A stretch of DNA of 64,000 bases from JAIVHA01 sp965367295 (lineage in GTDB: Bacteria > Pseudomonadota > Gammaproteobacteria > DSM-19610). The stretch covers positions 17,870 through 81,869 of the forward strand of contig CBDUHN010000008.1 of assembly GCA_965367295.1 (NCBI GenBank). Direction: 5' to 3'. Position numbers and translations under genes: made by a program. The number at the start of each line of letters is the position of its first letter. Positions within the stretch are counted from its first letter, which is position 1. The notes under the pieces were generated by a model, which saw nothing but the letters and a program-made list of their open reading frames with translations, searched no databases and had not been told where the DNA came from. Of this stretch, positions 51,090 to 61,478 are shown piece by piece.

Positions 51090-52604
51090 CTACAGCTTGG
51101 ACACCATAATATGTGCCAATAGATTCTGCACCGAGGCATGCATGACCTCCACCAGCGGTGCCGGCCACACCCCGAACAGCAACACCATCACCGCCAGGCT
51201 GGCAAGAATGACAAACTCGCGCAGGTTGATATCCTTCAGCCGGTCCACCCGGTCGTTACCCACCGGACCATAGATCACCCGCTTGACCATCCACAGGGTA
51301 TAGGCCGCCCCCAGGATCAGCATGAGTGCCGCCAGGAAGGCATACCAGAAATTGGCCTTGAAACTGGCCAGGATCACCATGAACTCGCCGACAAAACCGG
51401 AGGTGGCCGGCAGGCCGGAGTTGGCCATGGCGAACAGCACGACGAACCCGGCGAATACCGGCATACGATGTGCGACACCACCATAGTCGGCAATCTGGCG
51501 ACTGTGTATGCGGTCATAGAGCACACCGACACAGAGGAACAGCGCACCGGAAATAAAGCCATGGGAAACCATCTGCACCATGCCACCCTCGATGCCCATG
51601 GCCGCCCCGCTCATCTCACCGGTGTTACGCACGATGCTGAACACGATGAAGAAACCCAGGGTGACGTAGCCCATGTGGGCAATGGAGGAATAGGCGATGA
51701 GTTTTTTCATGTCTTCCTGCACCAGTGCCACGAAACTGATATAAATCATCGCTACCAGCGACATGAAAATGATCAGCCAGTCCAGCTGGCTGCTGGCATC
51801 GGGCGTAATCGGCAGGCTGAAGCGCAGGAAGCCATATCCGCCGATCTTCAACATGATCGCCGCCAGGATTACCGAGCCGCCGGTGGGCGCCTCCACGTGG
51901 GCGTCGGGCAACCAGGTATGTACCGGCCACATGGGTACCTTCACTGCAAAGGCCATCAGGAAGGCGAGAAAGATCAGGATCTGTTCCGTGAGACCGAGTT
52001 TGAGGTCGTGGAAATCCAGAATACCAAACTGGCCGCCGGACTTGTTGTGCATGTAGATCAATGCCACCAGCATGAGCACAGAACCGAAGAAAGTATAGAG
52101 GAAGAATTTGATAGTGGCATACACGCGGCGTGGCCCACCCCACACACCGATGATGATAAACATGGGGATCAGCATGGCTTCCCAGAACACATAGAACAGC
52201 ATCGCATCCAGCGCCGCGAACACACCGATCATCAGTCCTTCCATAATCAGGAAAGCGGCCAGGTACTGGGCCTTCTTGTCCTTGATCACCTCCCACCCGG
52301 CGAGCACCACCAGGATGGTGGTGAAACTGGTGAGGATGATGAGCGGCATGGAGAAGCCATCCACACCCAGGTGGTAGAAGATATTGAAGGATTCCACCCA
52401 GCTATGTTTTTCCTGGAACTGCATGGCCGCGGTGTCACTGTCAAAACCCGTATACAGAAACAGACTGGCCAGAAAAGTGGCAACGGATACGATCAACGCA
52501 GTGGGCCGCGCATCCCAGCCTTCACGGTCACCGACCGCGAGCACCACCAGGCCACCCACGATGGGCAACCAGATCAGCAGACTCAGTAAGGGCAGATTAC
52601 CCAT
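51090..52604 (-). CDS. nuoM: NADH-quinone oxidoreductase subunit M
   Basis: 504 residues, an antiporter-like proton subunit: GLMIGVFAALDAMLFYVFWE, VKVPMWPVHTWLPDAHVEAP and DMKKLIAYSSIAHMGYVTLG are conserved NuoM segments. AAGGA precedes the ATG. Follows nuoL by 17 bases. Confidence 0.97.
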   Translation of the reverse strand: MGNLPLLSLLIWLPIVGGLVVLAVGDREGWDARPTALIVSVATFLASLFLYTGFDSDTAAMQFQEKHSWVESFNIFYHLGVDGFSMPLIILTSFTTILVVLAGWEVIKDKKAQYLAAFLIMEGLMIGVFAALDAMLFYVFWEAMLIPMFIIIGVWGGPRRVYATIKFFLYTFFGSVLMLVALIYMHNKSGGQFGILDFHDLKLGLTEQILIFLAFLMAFAVKVPMWPVHTWLPDAHVEAPTGGSVILAAIMLKIGGYGFLRFSLPITPDASSQLDWLIIFMSLVAMIYISFVALVQEDMKKLIAYSSIAHMGYVTLGFFIVFSIVRNTGEMSGAAMGIEGGMVQMVSHGFISGALFLCVGVLYDRIHSRQIADYGGVAHRMPVFAGFVVLFAMANSGLPATSGFVGEFMVILASFKANFWYAFLAALMLILGAAYTLWMVKRVIYGPVGNDRVDRLKDINLREFVILASLAVMVLLFGVWPAPLVEVMHASVQNLLAHIMVSKL

Positions 52605-52621
52605 CCATCATTCCTTATTGT

Positions 52622-54613
52622 TTATTTGGCCAGCCAGACGAACCAGGACAGCAATAGCATCAGCCCGATAATCATGCTGAATGCATAGGTATACAGGTGA
52701 CCTGTCTGGATCTGGCGCACGATCCCCGCCACTACGCCTACCATCCGGGCACTGCCATTGACAATCAGGCCGTCGATAATCAGTGCATCACCGATTTTCC
52801 ACAGCCCCTTGCCCAGGCCCCGCGCGCCACCGGCGAACAGGGTCTGGTTGATGTCATCCAACCAGTACTTGTTTTCCAACAGGCGATACAGAAAACCAAA
52901 ACGCTGCGCCAGTGCAGTGGCGATGCCGGGATTCTTCATATAGACAAACCAGGCGGTGAACACCCCGGCGGCGGCCAACCAGAAGGCCGGGCCACTGATA
53001 CCATGGGTCACGAAGCCGAGAATGCCGTGGTAGTGCTCACCGAGGTGGGCAAGTACATCGTGCGCGGGTAGCACATGGATCACACCATCGAAGAAATCAC
53101 CGAATAACACCGGGCCAATGGCATAGCCGGCGAACACGGAAGGGATCGCCAGCAGGATCAGCGGTACCGTCACTACCCAGGGGGTTTCATGCAGGTGCTC
53201 GCGGGTATGCTGGTCCATGCGCGGCTTACCATGAAACACCAGGAAGTACATGCGGAAGCTGTACAGGGCCGTGATGAACACCCCGGCCAGCACGGCCGCA
53301 TAGGCATACCCGGAGCCGGCCAGATGTGAGGCATGCACCGCCTCGATGATGCTGTCCTTGGAAAAGAACCCGGCGAAGAAGGGCGTGCCGATCAGTGCCA
53401 GGGAGCCGATCAAAGAGGTGATCCAGGTGATTGGCATGTATTTGCGCAGGCCACCCATATTGCGCATGTCCTGGTCGTGGTGCATGGCGATGATCACCGA
53501 ACCGGCGGCCAGGAACAGCAGCGCCTTGAAGAAGGCATGGGTCATGAGATGGAAGATGCCTGCCGCATAGGCCGATGCACCCAACGCCACGGTCATGTAG
53601 CCAAGCTGGGACAATGTCGAATACGCCACCACTCGCTTGATGTCATTCTGTACCAGGCCGAGAAAGCCCATGAACAACGCCGTGCTGGCGCCGATCACCA
53701 TCACGAAACTCAGCGCGGTTTCCGACAGTTCGAATAGCGGCGACATGCGTGCCACCATGAAGATACCGGCGGTCACCATGGTAGCAGCATGAATCAATGC
53801 CGAGATCGGAGTCGGGCCTTCCATGGAATCGGGCAGCCAAACGTGCAGCGGCACCTGCGCCGACTTGCCCATGGCACCAATGAACAACAGGATGCAGATG
53901 ACCGTCATCAGGGACCATTCGCTGCCAGGGAAGAGACTGACCTTCACCTCGGCCATATGTTCAGCTGCCCCGAACACATCAGCGTAATCCAGGCTGTTGA
54001 AGTACATCAGCACTGCGGCAATCCCCAGCAGGAAACCGAAATCCCCTACCCGGTTGACCAGAAAGGCCTTGAGGTTGGCGAACACTGCCGAGGGACGATT
54101 GAGCCAGAAGCCGATCAGCAGGTAGGACACCAGCCCCACCGCCTCCCAGCCGAAGAACAGTTGCAGGAAGTTGTTGGCCATCACCAGCATCAGCATGGAG
54201 AAGGTAAACAGGGCGATATAACTGAAAAAACGCTGGTAACCGTTCTTCCCCGCCTTGCTGCCCTCAGGCCAGTTGTGCAGGTCATCGGCCATGTAGCCGA
54301 TGGTGTAGATATGTACCATCAGCGATACGAAGGTGACCACCACCATCATCAACGCAGTAAGATTGTCCACCAGAAAACCGATTTCGAAACGGATACCGTC
54401 GGACACCAGCCAGGTATAGACCGACTGGTTATAGATCGCAGCGCCGTCCAGTGCATGCTGCTTGAACACAAACAACGACAGCACGAAGGCGATCCCCACT
54501 CCGATGATGGCGGACCAGTGCGCACCGGAACGCCCAACCTGGGCACTGAACAACCCGGCGATCAGGGACCCGATCAGGGGTGCGAGGGGAATGGCGAGAT
54601 AGAGAGCGTCCAT
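52622..54613 (-). CDS. nuoL: NADH-quinone oxidoreductase subunit L
   Basis: About 663 residues: an antiporter-like core (AMGKSAQVPLHVWLPDSMEG, DIKRVVAYSTLSQLGYMTVA) plus the long lateral helix region and final transmembrane anchor. I chose the ATG at 54613, spaced correctly from GAAGGG; the ATG at 54619 overlaps the Shine-Dalgarno site. nuoK ends three bases before. Confidence 0.97.
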   Translation of the reverse strand: MDALYLAIPLAPLIGSLIAGLFSAQVGRSGAHWSAIIGVGIAFVLSLFVFKQHALDGAAIYNQSVYTWLVSDGIRFEIGFLVDNLTALMMVVVTFVSLMVHIYTIGYMADDLHNWPEGSKAGKNGYQRFFSYIALFTFSMLMLVMANNFLQLFFGWEAVGLVSYLLIGFWLNRPSAVFANLKAFLVNRVGDFGFLLGIAAVLMYFNSLDYADVFGAAEHMAEVKVSLFPGSEWSLMTVICILLFIGAMGKSAQVPLHVWLPDSMEGPTPISALIHAATMVTAGIFMVARMSPLFELSETALSFVMVIGASTALFMGFLGLVQNDIKRVVAYSTLSQLGYMTVALGASAYAAGIFHLMTHAFFKALLFLAAGSVIIAMHHDQDMRNMGGLRKYMPITWITSLIGSLALIGTPFFAGFFSKDSIIEAVHASHLAGSGYAYAAVLAGVFITALYSFRMYFLVFHGKPRMDQHTREHLHETPWVVTVPLILLAIPSVFAGYAIGPVLFGDFFDGVIHVLPAHDVLAHLGEHYHGILGFVTHGISGPAFWLAAAGVFTAWFVYMKNPGIATALAQRFGFLYRLLENKYWLDDINQTLFAGGARGLGKGLWKIGDALIIDGLIVNGSARMVGVVAGIVRQIQTGHLYTYAFSMIIGLMLLLSWFVWLAK

Positions 54614-54615
54614 GG

Positions 54616-54921
54616 TCATCCCTTCATGCTATCCAGGTCTTCGACGTTGATGGTCTGCCGGTTACGGAACAGCACCACCAGAATGGCCAGACCGATGGCC
54701 GCTTCCGCCGCTGCGACGGTGAGAATGAAAAATACGAATACCTGCCCCGCCGTATCACCCAGGTAATAGGAAAAGGCGACAAAGTTCATGTTCACGGCCA
54801 GCAACATCAACTCGATAGCCATCAACAGGATGATGACGTTCTTCCGGTTGAGGAAGATCCCCGCCACGCTGATGGCGAACAGGATGGCGCCGAGGGTCAG
54901 ATAATCTGAAAGTGCGATCAT
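54616..54921 (-). CDS. nuoK: NADH-quinone oxidoreductase subunit K
   Basis: 101 residues, three membrane helices with the buried glutamate helix (VIILLMAIELMLLAVNMNFV) that helps conduct protons. Normal length; between nuoJ and nuoL. Confidence 0.96.
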   Translation of the reverse strand: MIALSDYLTLGAILFAISVAGIFLNRKNVIILLMAIELMLLAVNMNFVAFSYYLGDTAGQVFVFFILTVAAAEAAIGLAILVVLFRNRQTINVEDLDSMKG

Positions 54922-54933
54922 GAATATCGTCCG

Positions 54934-55539
54934 TTATTGTTTCTTTTCTGCCGGCATCTTCACCACCCGCAGACGTTCGGCCTTTGTCGCCAGCACCTGT
55001 TCTGCAGGATCCTGGTAACGGGTTTCCGGGCGTTTGCGCATGGTCAGGACAATGGCGGCGATAATGGCCACCAGCAGGATGACTGCGGCAATCTCAAAGG
55101 GATAGACATAGTCCGTGTACAGCACACTGCCCAGCTCCCTGGTGTTGCTGTAGCCTTCCGCATGACGCGAGGGAATGGCAACCTGGTCGGCGCCAAAATA
55201 ACGCACGCCGACGATGGCGAACATTTCAAAAAGCATCACCAGCGCCACAGCCAATCCCACCGGGAGGTAGCGGATAAAGCCTTCCCGCAAGGGTTCGGTG
55301 TTGATATCCAGCATCATCACCACGAACAGGAACAGCACCATAACCGCACCCACATACACCAGTACCAGGGTGATGGCCAGGAATTCCGCCTCCAGCAGCA
55401 GCCACAGCCCGGCGCAGGTGAAAAAAGCCAGCACCAGATGCAACGCCGCATGCACCGGGTTGCGCACGGTAATCACCCGCCCGGCGGCGAGCACCAGAAT
55501 CACGGCGAAGGTATAGAAAATGAAACGCTCAAAGGTCAT
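54934..55539 (-). CDS. nuoJ: NADH-quinone oxidoreductase subunit J
   Basis: 201 residues, five membrane helices; NPVHAALHLVLAFFTCAGLW and ITLVLVYVGAVMVLFLFVVM (the kinked TM3 region) are characteristic of NuoJ. A charged C-terminal tail follows. It starts 45 bases after nuoI. Confidence 0.96.
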   Translation of the reverse strand: MTFERFIFYTFAVILVLAAGRVITVRNPVHAALHLVLAFFTCAGLWLLLEAEFLAITLVLVYVGAVMVLFLFVVMMLDINTEPLREGFIRYLPVGLAVALVMLFEMFAIVGVRYFGADQVAIPSRHAEGYSNTRELGSVLYTDYVYPFEIAAVILLVAIIAAIVLTMRKRPETRYQDPAEQVLATKAERLRVVKMPAEKKQ

Positions 55540-55584
55540 GACAGGTTTCCAGAAACGTCGCTATGGCGCTGTTGCAAAATACAT

Positions 55585-56076
55585 TCATCGGTATGCCGCA
55601 TCCTCGGCCCGGTCTGCGGCAATCTGTGCCTCGTACTTGTCACCGATCGCCAGTAGTTTGTCCTTGGTCATGATCTGCTCACCGCGGCTTTCGAAATGGT
55701 ATTCGAATATCCGGGTTTCGACGATGGAGTCCACAGGACAGGATTCCTCACAGAACCCACAGAAAATACACTTGAACAGGTCGATGTCATACCGGGTGGT
55801 ACGGCGGGTGCCATCATCGCGTGGCTCGGCCTCGATGGTAATGGCCAGCGCCGGACATACCGCCTCACAGAGCTTGCAGGCAATGCAGCGCTCCTCGCCA
55901 TTGGGATAGCGACGCAATGCATGCAGGCCGCGGAATCTCGCTGACTGGGGCGTTTTTTCCTCCGGGTACTGTACCGTGATCTTGCGCTTGAACAGGTGGC
56001 GCCCTGTCAGACGCATACCCAGCAGCAGTTCCCAGAGCAGCAGGCTTTTAAAATAGTTCGTTACATTCTTGATCAT
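55585..56076 (-). CDS. nuoI: NADH-quinone oxidoreductase subunit I (two [4Fe-4S])
   Basis: 163 residues with an N-terminal helix and two four-cysteine ferredoxin motifs, CIACKLCEAVCPALAITI and CIFCGFCEESCPVDSIVE, which hold clusters N6a and N6b. It carries electrons toward NuoB. A 148-base gap separates it from nuoH; no strong structure is visible in that gap. Confidence 0.97.
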   Translation of the reverse strand: MIKNVTNYFKSLLLWELLLGMRLTGRHLFKRKITVQYPEEKTPQSARFRGLHALRRYPNGEERCIACKLCEAVCPALAITIEAEPRDDGTRRTTRYDIDLFKCIFCGFCEESCPVDSIVETRIFEYHFESRGEQIMTKDKLLAIGDKYEAQIAADRAEDAAYR

Positions 56077-56224
56077 ATAGCCCCCTGCGCATTTTCATGG
56101 GCAGTCCAGGGTCTTGCCATTCGTTGAGGATAGGCCGCGGTTGGCATTGGCAAGGATACATGCCCCTTTATAGCGGGGAGCCAGCACCTGCTTTTGGCAA
56201 CCTGTTTTTCAGTAGCCATTGTCA

Positions 56225-57247
56225 TTAATCAAACCAGGGGCCGACTTCACCCACCACTGCCACGCCCTCGACCAGCAGCCAGACGATGGTGAGCGGAATA
56301 AACACCTTCCAGCCCAGGCGCATGATCTGGTCATAGCGATAACGCGGGAAGGTGGCGCGGAACCAGAGAAAGAAAAACAGGAACAGGCAGGTCTTGGCCA
56401 GCAGCCAGAACATGCCAGGCACCCAGGCAAACAGGGGCTCCAGTAATGGAATACCCTCGAAGGGAGACAGGTATCCACCCAGGAACAACAACGCGGTCAG
56501 GGTGGCGATGAGAATCATGTTGGCATATTCCGCCAGGAAGAAGATGGCGAAGGTCATGCCCGAGTATTCCACATGGAAGCCAGCGACGATCTCCGACTCC
56601 CCTTCCGCGACGTCAAAGGGTGCACGGTTGGTTTCGGCGACACCGGAGATGAAATAGATCACGAACAATGGCAGCAAGGGCAGCCAGAACCAGTGAATCA
56701 GGCTGCCGCGCTGCGCCTCGACGATATCCACCAGATTGAGACTGCCGCCAGCCATGAGTACCCCCACCAGCGCGAAGCCCATGGCGATTTCATAGGAAAC
56801 GATCTGGGCTGCGGAGCGCATGGCGCCGAGGAAGGCATACTTGGAGTTGGCCGCCCAGCCGGCAATGATGACGCCGTACACGCCCACCGAGGTCAACGCC
56901 AGGATATACAGCAGGCCGGCATCGATGTTGGCCAGCACCAGCGTATCGCTGAAGGGCACCACCGCCCATGCCGCCAGCGCCGGCGCGATGGACAATACCG
57001 GCGCAATCACGAACAGGAAGCGGTTGGCGTTGGTAGGTACGATGACCTCTTTCATCAACAGCTTCAGCGCATCGGCGATGGGCTGCAGCCAGCCACGCGG
57101 CCCCACCCGGTTGGGCCCCACCCGCACCTGCATGTAGCCGATGATCTTGCGTTCGGCGAAAGTCAGGTAGGCCACACCCAGCATCAACGGGCCGACAATG
57201 GCCGTAATCTTGAGCAGGGTCCAGGCGGTTTCCAACAGGGTTTCCAT
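56225..57247 (-). CDS. nuoH: NADH-quinone oxidoreductase subunit H
   Basis: 340 residues, eight helices at the quinone-site end of the membrane arm: RVGPNRVGPRGWLQPIADAL, EIAMGFALVGVLMAGGSLNL and ETNRAPFDVAEGESEIVAGF are conserved in NuoH. It lies six bases after nuoG. Confidence 0.97.
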   Translation of the reverse strand: METLLETAWTLLKITAIVGPLMLGVAYLTFAERKIIGYMQVRVGPNRVGPRGWLQPIADALKLLMKEVIVPTNANRFLFVIAPVLSIAPALAAWAVVPFSDTLVLANIDAGLLYILALTSVGVYGVIIAGWAANSKYAFLGAMRSAAQIVSYEIAMGFALVGVLMAGGSLNLVDIVEAQRGSLIHWFWLPLLPLFVIYFISGVAETNRAPFDVAEGESEIVAGFHVEYSGMTFAIFFLAEYANMILIATLTALLFLGGYLSPFEGIPLLEPLFAWVPGMFWLLAKTCLFLFFFLWFRATFPRYRYDQIMRLGWKVFIPLTIVWLLVEGVAVVGEVGPWFD

Positions 57248-57253
57248 ACGGGG

Positions 57254-59626
57254 CTATGCCTTCTTCAGTTCCACTGCCCCGTAGGACAGTCCAAGCCCGG
57301 CGCTTGCCGGGCGCGCACTCGGCAACCAGACGGCACCCATGGGCACCCGGTCATCCAACGCAACCTTGATCACTGCATGGGCGTTGCCCTGGGACACCAG
57401 CACGGCATCTCCCTCGTCCACGCCCAGCGCCTGTGCCTGCGCCAGAGCCAGTCGTGCGGCTGCGTCGGCGCCATCCGCCGTCTGTTGCAGCGCGCTGGCC
57501 CTTCGCACCAGGGCGTCCACACCATACATGGAAACATCCCCGACCCGCTCCAGTGGCGCAGCCTCGACCTCGGCAACCGGTCCTGCCTGCCAGGCATTGT
57601 CTACCTCAAAATCACGCACCCTCGCATACAACTCATCACGCACCTCCTCGGATGAGTTGTATTCGAAACCCTCTACCTCCAGCAGGTTGCCCAGTACCCG
57701 CAATACCTTCCAGGCGGGACGGGCCTCCCCCGCCGGCGCCACGGCACCGGTGAAACTCTGCCACTCTCCGGCCGCGTTTACATAGGTGCCGGAGGTCTCG
57801 GCAAAGCCGGCAATGGGCAGGATCACATCGGCATAGTGGCGTGTGTTTTCACTGGCATACATCCCCAGGGAAATCACGAAGTCCGCCTGCTCCATGGCCT
57901 GCAGTGCACCATGGGAATCCGCGCAGTCGTATTCCGGTTCGACATTCAGCAACAGGTAGGCACGACGCGGCTGTTCCAGCATGGCTCGTGCATCCAGGCC
58001 CGTGGTTGCGGCGGCCTTTCCCGCTGCCTGCCGGTGCGGCACCATGCCCGCCAGCCAGGCACCGGCGCTGTTGGCACCATCGGTGAGATACCCCAGCACG
58101 GCCCCCGTTTCCTGGGCGATATATTGGGCCAGGGCCTGCAGGATCGAAAAGGCCGGGTGATGGAGGGCGGACAGGCCAAGTAACAGGCGCGGATGTTTGG
58201 CATCCTTCAGTGTATTGACCATGGCCTGGTTGACCACACCACACTGTGCGGCATCCACCAGCGACTGCAGCGCAGCCGGTACGGCGCCATTGAGGCACCT
58301 GGCCACACTGGCCAGCTCATGCACCATCCGGCTCGGCGGTACGATGCACTTGTGCGCGGCCTTGAAGGTGAACGGGTAATCCACCGGGTTGATGAACATC
58401 ACCTTCGCGCCCTGCTGCGTGGCCATGCGAATGCGGTGACCGGCGATCGGCTGATCCTTGCGCGGGTTGGCACCGATGATCAGGAAGGCGTCGTGTTTCT
58501 CCAGCTCTTCCACCGCCGTTCCCAAACCCGGATACAGCGGTGCACCGGCCTGATTGGTAAAATCCTGCTGGCGCAGGCGATGATCCCTGTTGTGCCAGCC
58601 CTGGGATTCGCAGAGCCGGGACAGGAGATACTGCTCCTCCACCGTGGCGCTGGGCGAGGCCAGCACCCCGAGCTGATCGCCACCCAGTTTGCGCAGGCCA
58701 CCGGCGGCGAACTGCAGCGCCTCCTCCCAACTGGCCTCGCGCCATTCACCGTTACTCTTCAGCATCGGTGTCTGCAGCCGCTCGTCGGCATACAGGCCCT
58801 GGTAGCTGAAGCGATCACGGTCGGAAATCCATACCTCGTTGACCGCTTCGTTTTCCCGAGGTACGGCTCGCATCACCTGACCGCGCCGGCTGTGCAGGAA
58901 CAGATTGGAACCGATACAGTCATGGGGCGCGACGCTGGCGGTCTGGGTCATTTCCCAGGCACGGGCGCGGAACCGGAAGGGCTTGGAAGTCAGCGCACCC
59001 ACCGGGCACACATCAATGATATTGCCGGACAGTTCCGACTCCAGTGAGCGTTCGATATAGGTGCCGATTTCCACCCGCTCGCCGCGCCCGGTGCCGCCCA
59101 GTTCTTTCTGACCAGCGATATGCTCCATAAAGCGCACGCAGCGTGTGCAATGAATGCAACGGGTCATGTCAGTGGCGATCAATGAACCGAAGTTCTTGTC
59201 CATCACCACACGTTTCTTCTCGGCAAAGCGTGACACATCGCGGCCATAACCAAGCGCCAGATCCTGCAACTCGCATTCACCGCCCTGGTCACAGATGGGG
59301 CAGTCCAGCGGGTGATTGATGAGCAGGAATTCCATTACCGCCTTCTGCGCATTGCGCGCATATTCGGTTTCGGTATAGATCTTCATGCCGTCCATCACCG
59401 GCGTGGCGCAGGCCGGCATCGGCTTGGGTGCTTTCTCCACCTGCACCAGGCACATGCGGCAGTTGGCTGCGATGGGCAGTTTCTTGTGATAGCAGAAACG
59501 TGGCACATCGATACCGTTGGCGTCGGTGATCTCGATAATCATCCGGCCTTTCTCGGCCTTGTATTCCTTGCCGTCGATCTCGACGGTGATCAGGTCATCG
59601 GCAGGAATATCGGGTGTCGCGCTCAT
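57254..59626 (-). CDS. nuoG: NADH-quinone oxidoreductase subunit G
   Basis: About 790 residues. The N-terminus binds [2Fe-2S] N1b (PRFCYHKKLP, NCRMC, ACATPV). Further cysteines hold N4 and N5 (HPLDCPICDQGGECELQDLA, TRCIHCTRCVRF), and a molybdopterin-oxidoreductase-like body follows. It is shorter than the E. coli protein (about 908). The ATG at 59626 overlaps the nuoF stop by four bases. Confidence 0.96.
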   Translation of the reverse strand: MSATPDIPADDLITVEIDGKEYKAEKGRMIIEITDANGIDVPRFCYHKKLPIAANCRMCLVQVEKAPKPMPACATPVMDGMKIYTETEYARNAQKAVMEFLLINHPLDCPICDQGGECELQDLALGYGRDVSRFAEKKRVVMDKNFGSLIATDMTRCIHCTRCVRFMEHIAGQKELGGTGRGERVEIGTYIERSLESELSGNIIDVCPVGALTSKPFRFRARAWEMTQTASVAPHDCIGSNLFLHSRRGQVMRAVPRENEAVNEVWISDRDRFSYQGLYADERLQTPMLKSNGEWREASWEEALQFAAGGLRKLGGDQLGVLASPSATVEEQYLLSRLCESQGWHNRDHRLRQQDFTNQAGAPLYPGLGTAVEELEKHDAFLIIGANPRKDQPIAGHRIRMATQQGAKVMFINPVDYPFTFKAAHKCIVPPSRMVHELASVARCLNGAVPAALQSLVDAAQCGVVNQAMVNTLKDAKHPRLLLGLSALHHPAFSILQALAQYIAQETGAVLGYLTDGANSAGAWLAGMVPHRQAAGKAAATTGLDARAMLEQPRRAYLLLNVEPEYDCADSHGALQAMEQADFVISLGMYASENTRHYADVILPIAGFAETSGTYVNAAGEWQSFTGAVAPAGEARPAWKVLRVLGNLLEVEGFEYNSSEEVRDELYARVRDFEVDNAWQAGPVAEVEAAPLERVGDVSMYGVDALVRRASALQQTADGADAAARLALAQAQALGVDEGDAVLVSQGNAHAVIKVALDDRVPMGAVWLPSARPASAGLGLSYGAVELKKA

Positions 59627-60924
59627 GCGGCCTCCCCGGCTTTCTTCGCGCCCGGACCAACCATGCAGCACTTGTGCTCGATGTGATATTCGAACTCATG
59701 ACGGAAATGTTTCAGGAAACTCTGCACCGGCCAGGCAGCGGCATCACCAAAGGCACAGATGGTATGGCCCTCGATTTGACCCGCCGCACTCACCAGCAGG
59801 TCCAGGTCCTCTGGAGAACCCTTGCCTTCCTCGATGCGTTTAATGACCCGGTACATCCAGCCAGTGCCTTCACGGCAGGGCGTACACTGGCCGCAGGACT
59901 CGGCGTAATAGAAACGCGAAATACGCATCAGTGCCTTCACCATGCAGGTGGAATCGTCCATCACGATCATGCCACCGGACCCAAGCGCCGAGCCAGCCTT
60001 GGACAGGGAATCGTAATCAATGGTGCAATCCATGATCACGTCGGCCGGCATGACCGGCATGGAGCATCCGCCAGGGATGACGGCCTTGAGTTTGTGACCT
60101 TCGCGAACACCCCCGGCCATTTCCAGCAGCTTTGTGAAGGGCGTGCCCATGGGGATTTCATAATTGCCCGGCTTGTTCACGTGACCGGATACGGACATCA
60201 CTTTCATGCCACCATTGTTGGGCTTGCCCAGATTCAGGAACCACTCACCGCCATTGCGCATAATGGCCGGGATAGAGGCCAGGCTTTCGGTATTATTGAT
60301 GGTGGTGGGTTTGCCATAAAGACCGAAATTGGCCGGGAACGGCGGCTTGAAACGTGGCTGACCTTTTTTGCCTTCCAGGGAATTCAGCAGCGCCGTTTCT
60401 TCCCCACAGATATAGGCGCCTGCGCCCAGGTGGCCATACAGGTCCACATCGACTCCTGAGCCGAGAATATCCTTGCCCAGCAAACCAGCTTCGTAGGCTT
60501 CCTTCAGTGCACCCTCGAAACGTTCGAAGGGTTCATGATGAAACTCACCACGCATGTAGTTGTAACCAACGGTAGCGCCCATGGCGTAACAGCCAATGGC
60601 CATACCTTCCACCAGGGCATGGGGATTGAAACGAAGGATGTCACGGTCCTTGCAGGTGCCCGGCTCCGATTCATCGGAATTACATACCAGGTATTTCTGC
60701 ACCGGTGCGCTGCGCGGCATGAAACTCCACTTGAGTCCGGTGGGGAAACCCGCACCACCCCGGCCACGCAATGCCGATTTCTTGATTTCCTCGATGATAT
60801 CTTCCTGGCTGGTTTTTTCCTGCAGGATCTTTTTCCACGCCTGATAGCCACCCACCTTGAGATAGCTCTCCAGGGTCCAAGGCTCGTCAAACTGCAAAGT
60901 GCCAAAACAGACATGATCGGTCAT
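59623..60924 (-). CDS. nuoF: NADH-quinone oxidoreductase subunit F (NADH, FMN and N3 site)
   Basis: 433 residues: the FMN/NADH-binding segment ALRGRGGAGFPTGLKWSFMP and the [4Fe-4S] motif ESCGQCTPCREGTGWMYR. It is the entry point of electrons from NADH. It starts 15 bases after nuoE and its TGA overlaps the nuoG start. Confidence 0.97.
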   Translation of the reverse strand: MTDHVCFGTLQFDEPWTLESYLKVGGYQAWKKILQEKTSQEDIIEEIKKSALRGRGGAGFPTGLKWSFMPRSAPVQKYLVCNSDESEPGTCKDRDILRFNPHALVEGMAIGCYAMGATVGYNYMRGEFHHEPFERFEGALKEAYEAGLLGKDILGSGVDVDLYGHLGAGAYICGEETALLNSLEGKKGQPRFKPPFPANFGLYGKPTTINNTESLASIPAIMRNGGEWFLNLGKPNNGGMKVMSVSGHVNKPGNYEIPMGTPFTKLLEMAGGVREGHKLKAVIPGGCSMPVMPADVIMDCTIDYDSLSKAGSALGSGGMIVMDDSTCMVKALMRISRFYYAESCGQCTPCREGTGWMYRVIKRIEEGKGSPEDLDLLVSAAGQIEGHTICAFGDAAAWPVQSFLKHFRHEFEYHIEHKCCMVGPGAKKAGEAA

Positions 60925-60939
60925 TACGTGGTTCCCGCG

Positions 60940-61443
60940 TTATTCCAGGGCATCGAGCAACTGATCCACCTTCTCGATGGTCAGGTTCTCGTGGTAGTGG
61001 CCATTCACCGCCATCATCGGTCCACCGGCGCAGGCCGCCAGACATTCCTCTTCCAATTTCAGAAAGATGCGCCCGTCACTGGTGCTTTCGCCCAGCCTGG
61101 CACCCAGTTTCTGTTCCACATGGGACACGATCTCGTCGGCGCCGCACAGCATGCAGGAAATGTTGGTGCAGATGGACACGGTATTACGACCCACCGGCCG
61201 GGTCTCGATCATAGAGTAGAAACTCGCCACCTCGTACACCGACACCTTGGGCATATCGAGATAAGCGGCGACTGCATCCATCATCTCTGTGCTGACCCAT
61301 TGCTGTTCATGCTGCACGGCATGCAGGGCCGCCAGCACTGCGGAATTCTTCTGGTCTGCGGGAAACTTGCCCAGCCAGTGATCGATTTCCTCACGGACCT
61401 TGGCGGAAAGCCTCGCTGCCGGTTTTTGCTGTTCTGCCGTCAC
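60940..61443 (-). CDS. nuoE: NADH-quinone oxidoreductase subunit E ([2Fe-2S] N1a)
   Basis: 167 residues with the thioredoxin-like [2Fe-2S] domain: VSICTNISCMLCGADEIV and EECLAACAGGPMMAVNGHYH hold the four cysteines. It begins with GTG. A 156-base gap containing two hairpins separates it from nuoD. Confidence 0.96.
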   Translation of the reverse strand: MTAEQQKPAARLSAKVREEIDHWLGKFPADQKNSAVLAALHAVQHEQQWVSTEMMDAVAAYLDMPKVSVYEVASFYSMIETRPVGRNTVSICTNISCMLCGADEIVSHVEQKLGARLGESTSDGRIFLKLEEECLAACAGGPMMAVNGHYHENLTIEKVDQLLDALE

Positions 61444-61478
61444 TGCGTAACAAACCTCTTGTTCGTAACCTGGTTACC

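Noticed and set aside
51138..52589. 483-codon plus-strand frame opposite nuoM
   Set aside because: Antisense shadow: its His/Gln/Asp-rich composition is what high-GC membrane genes give on the opposite strand.
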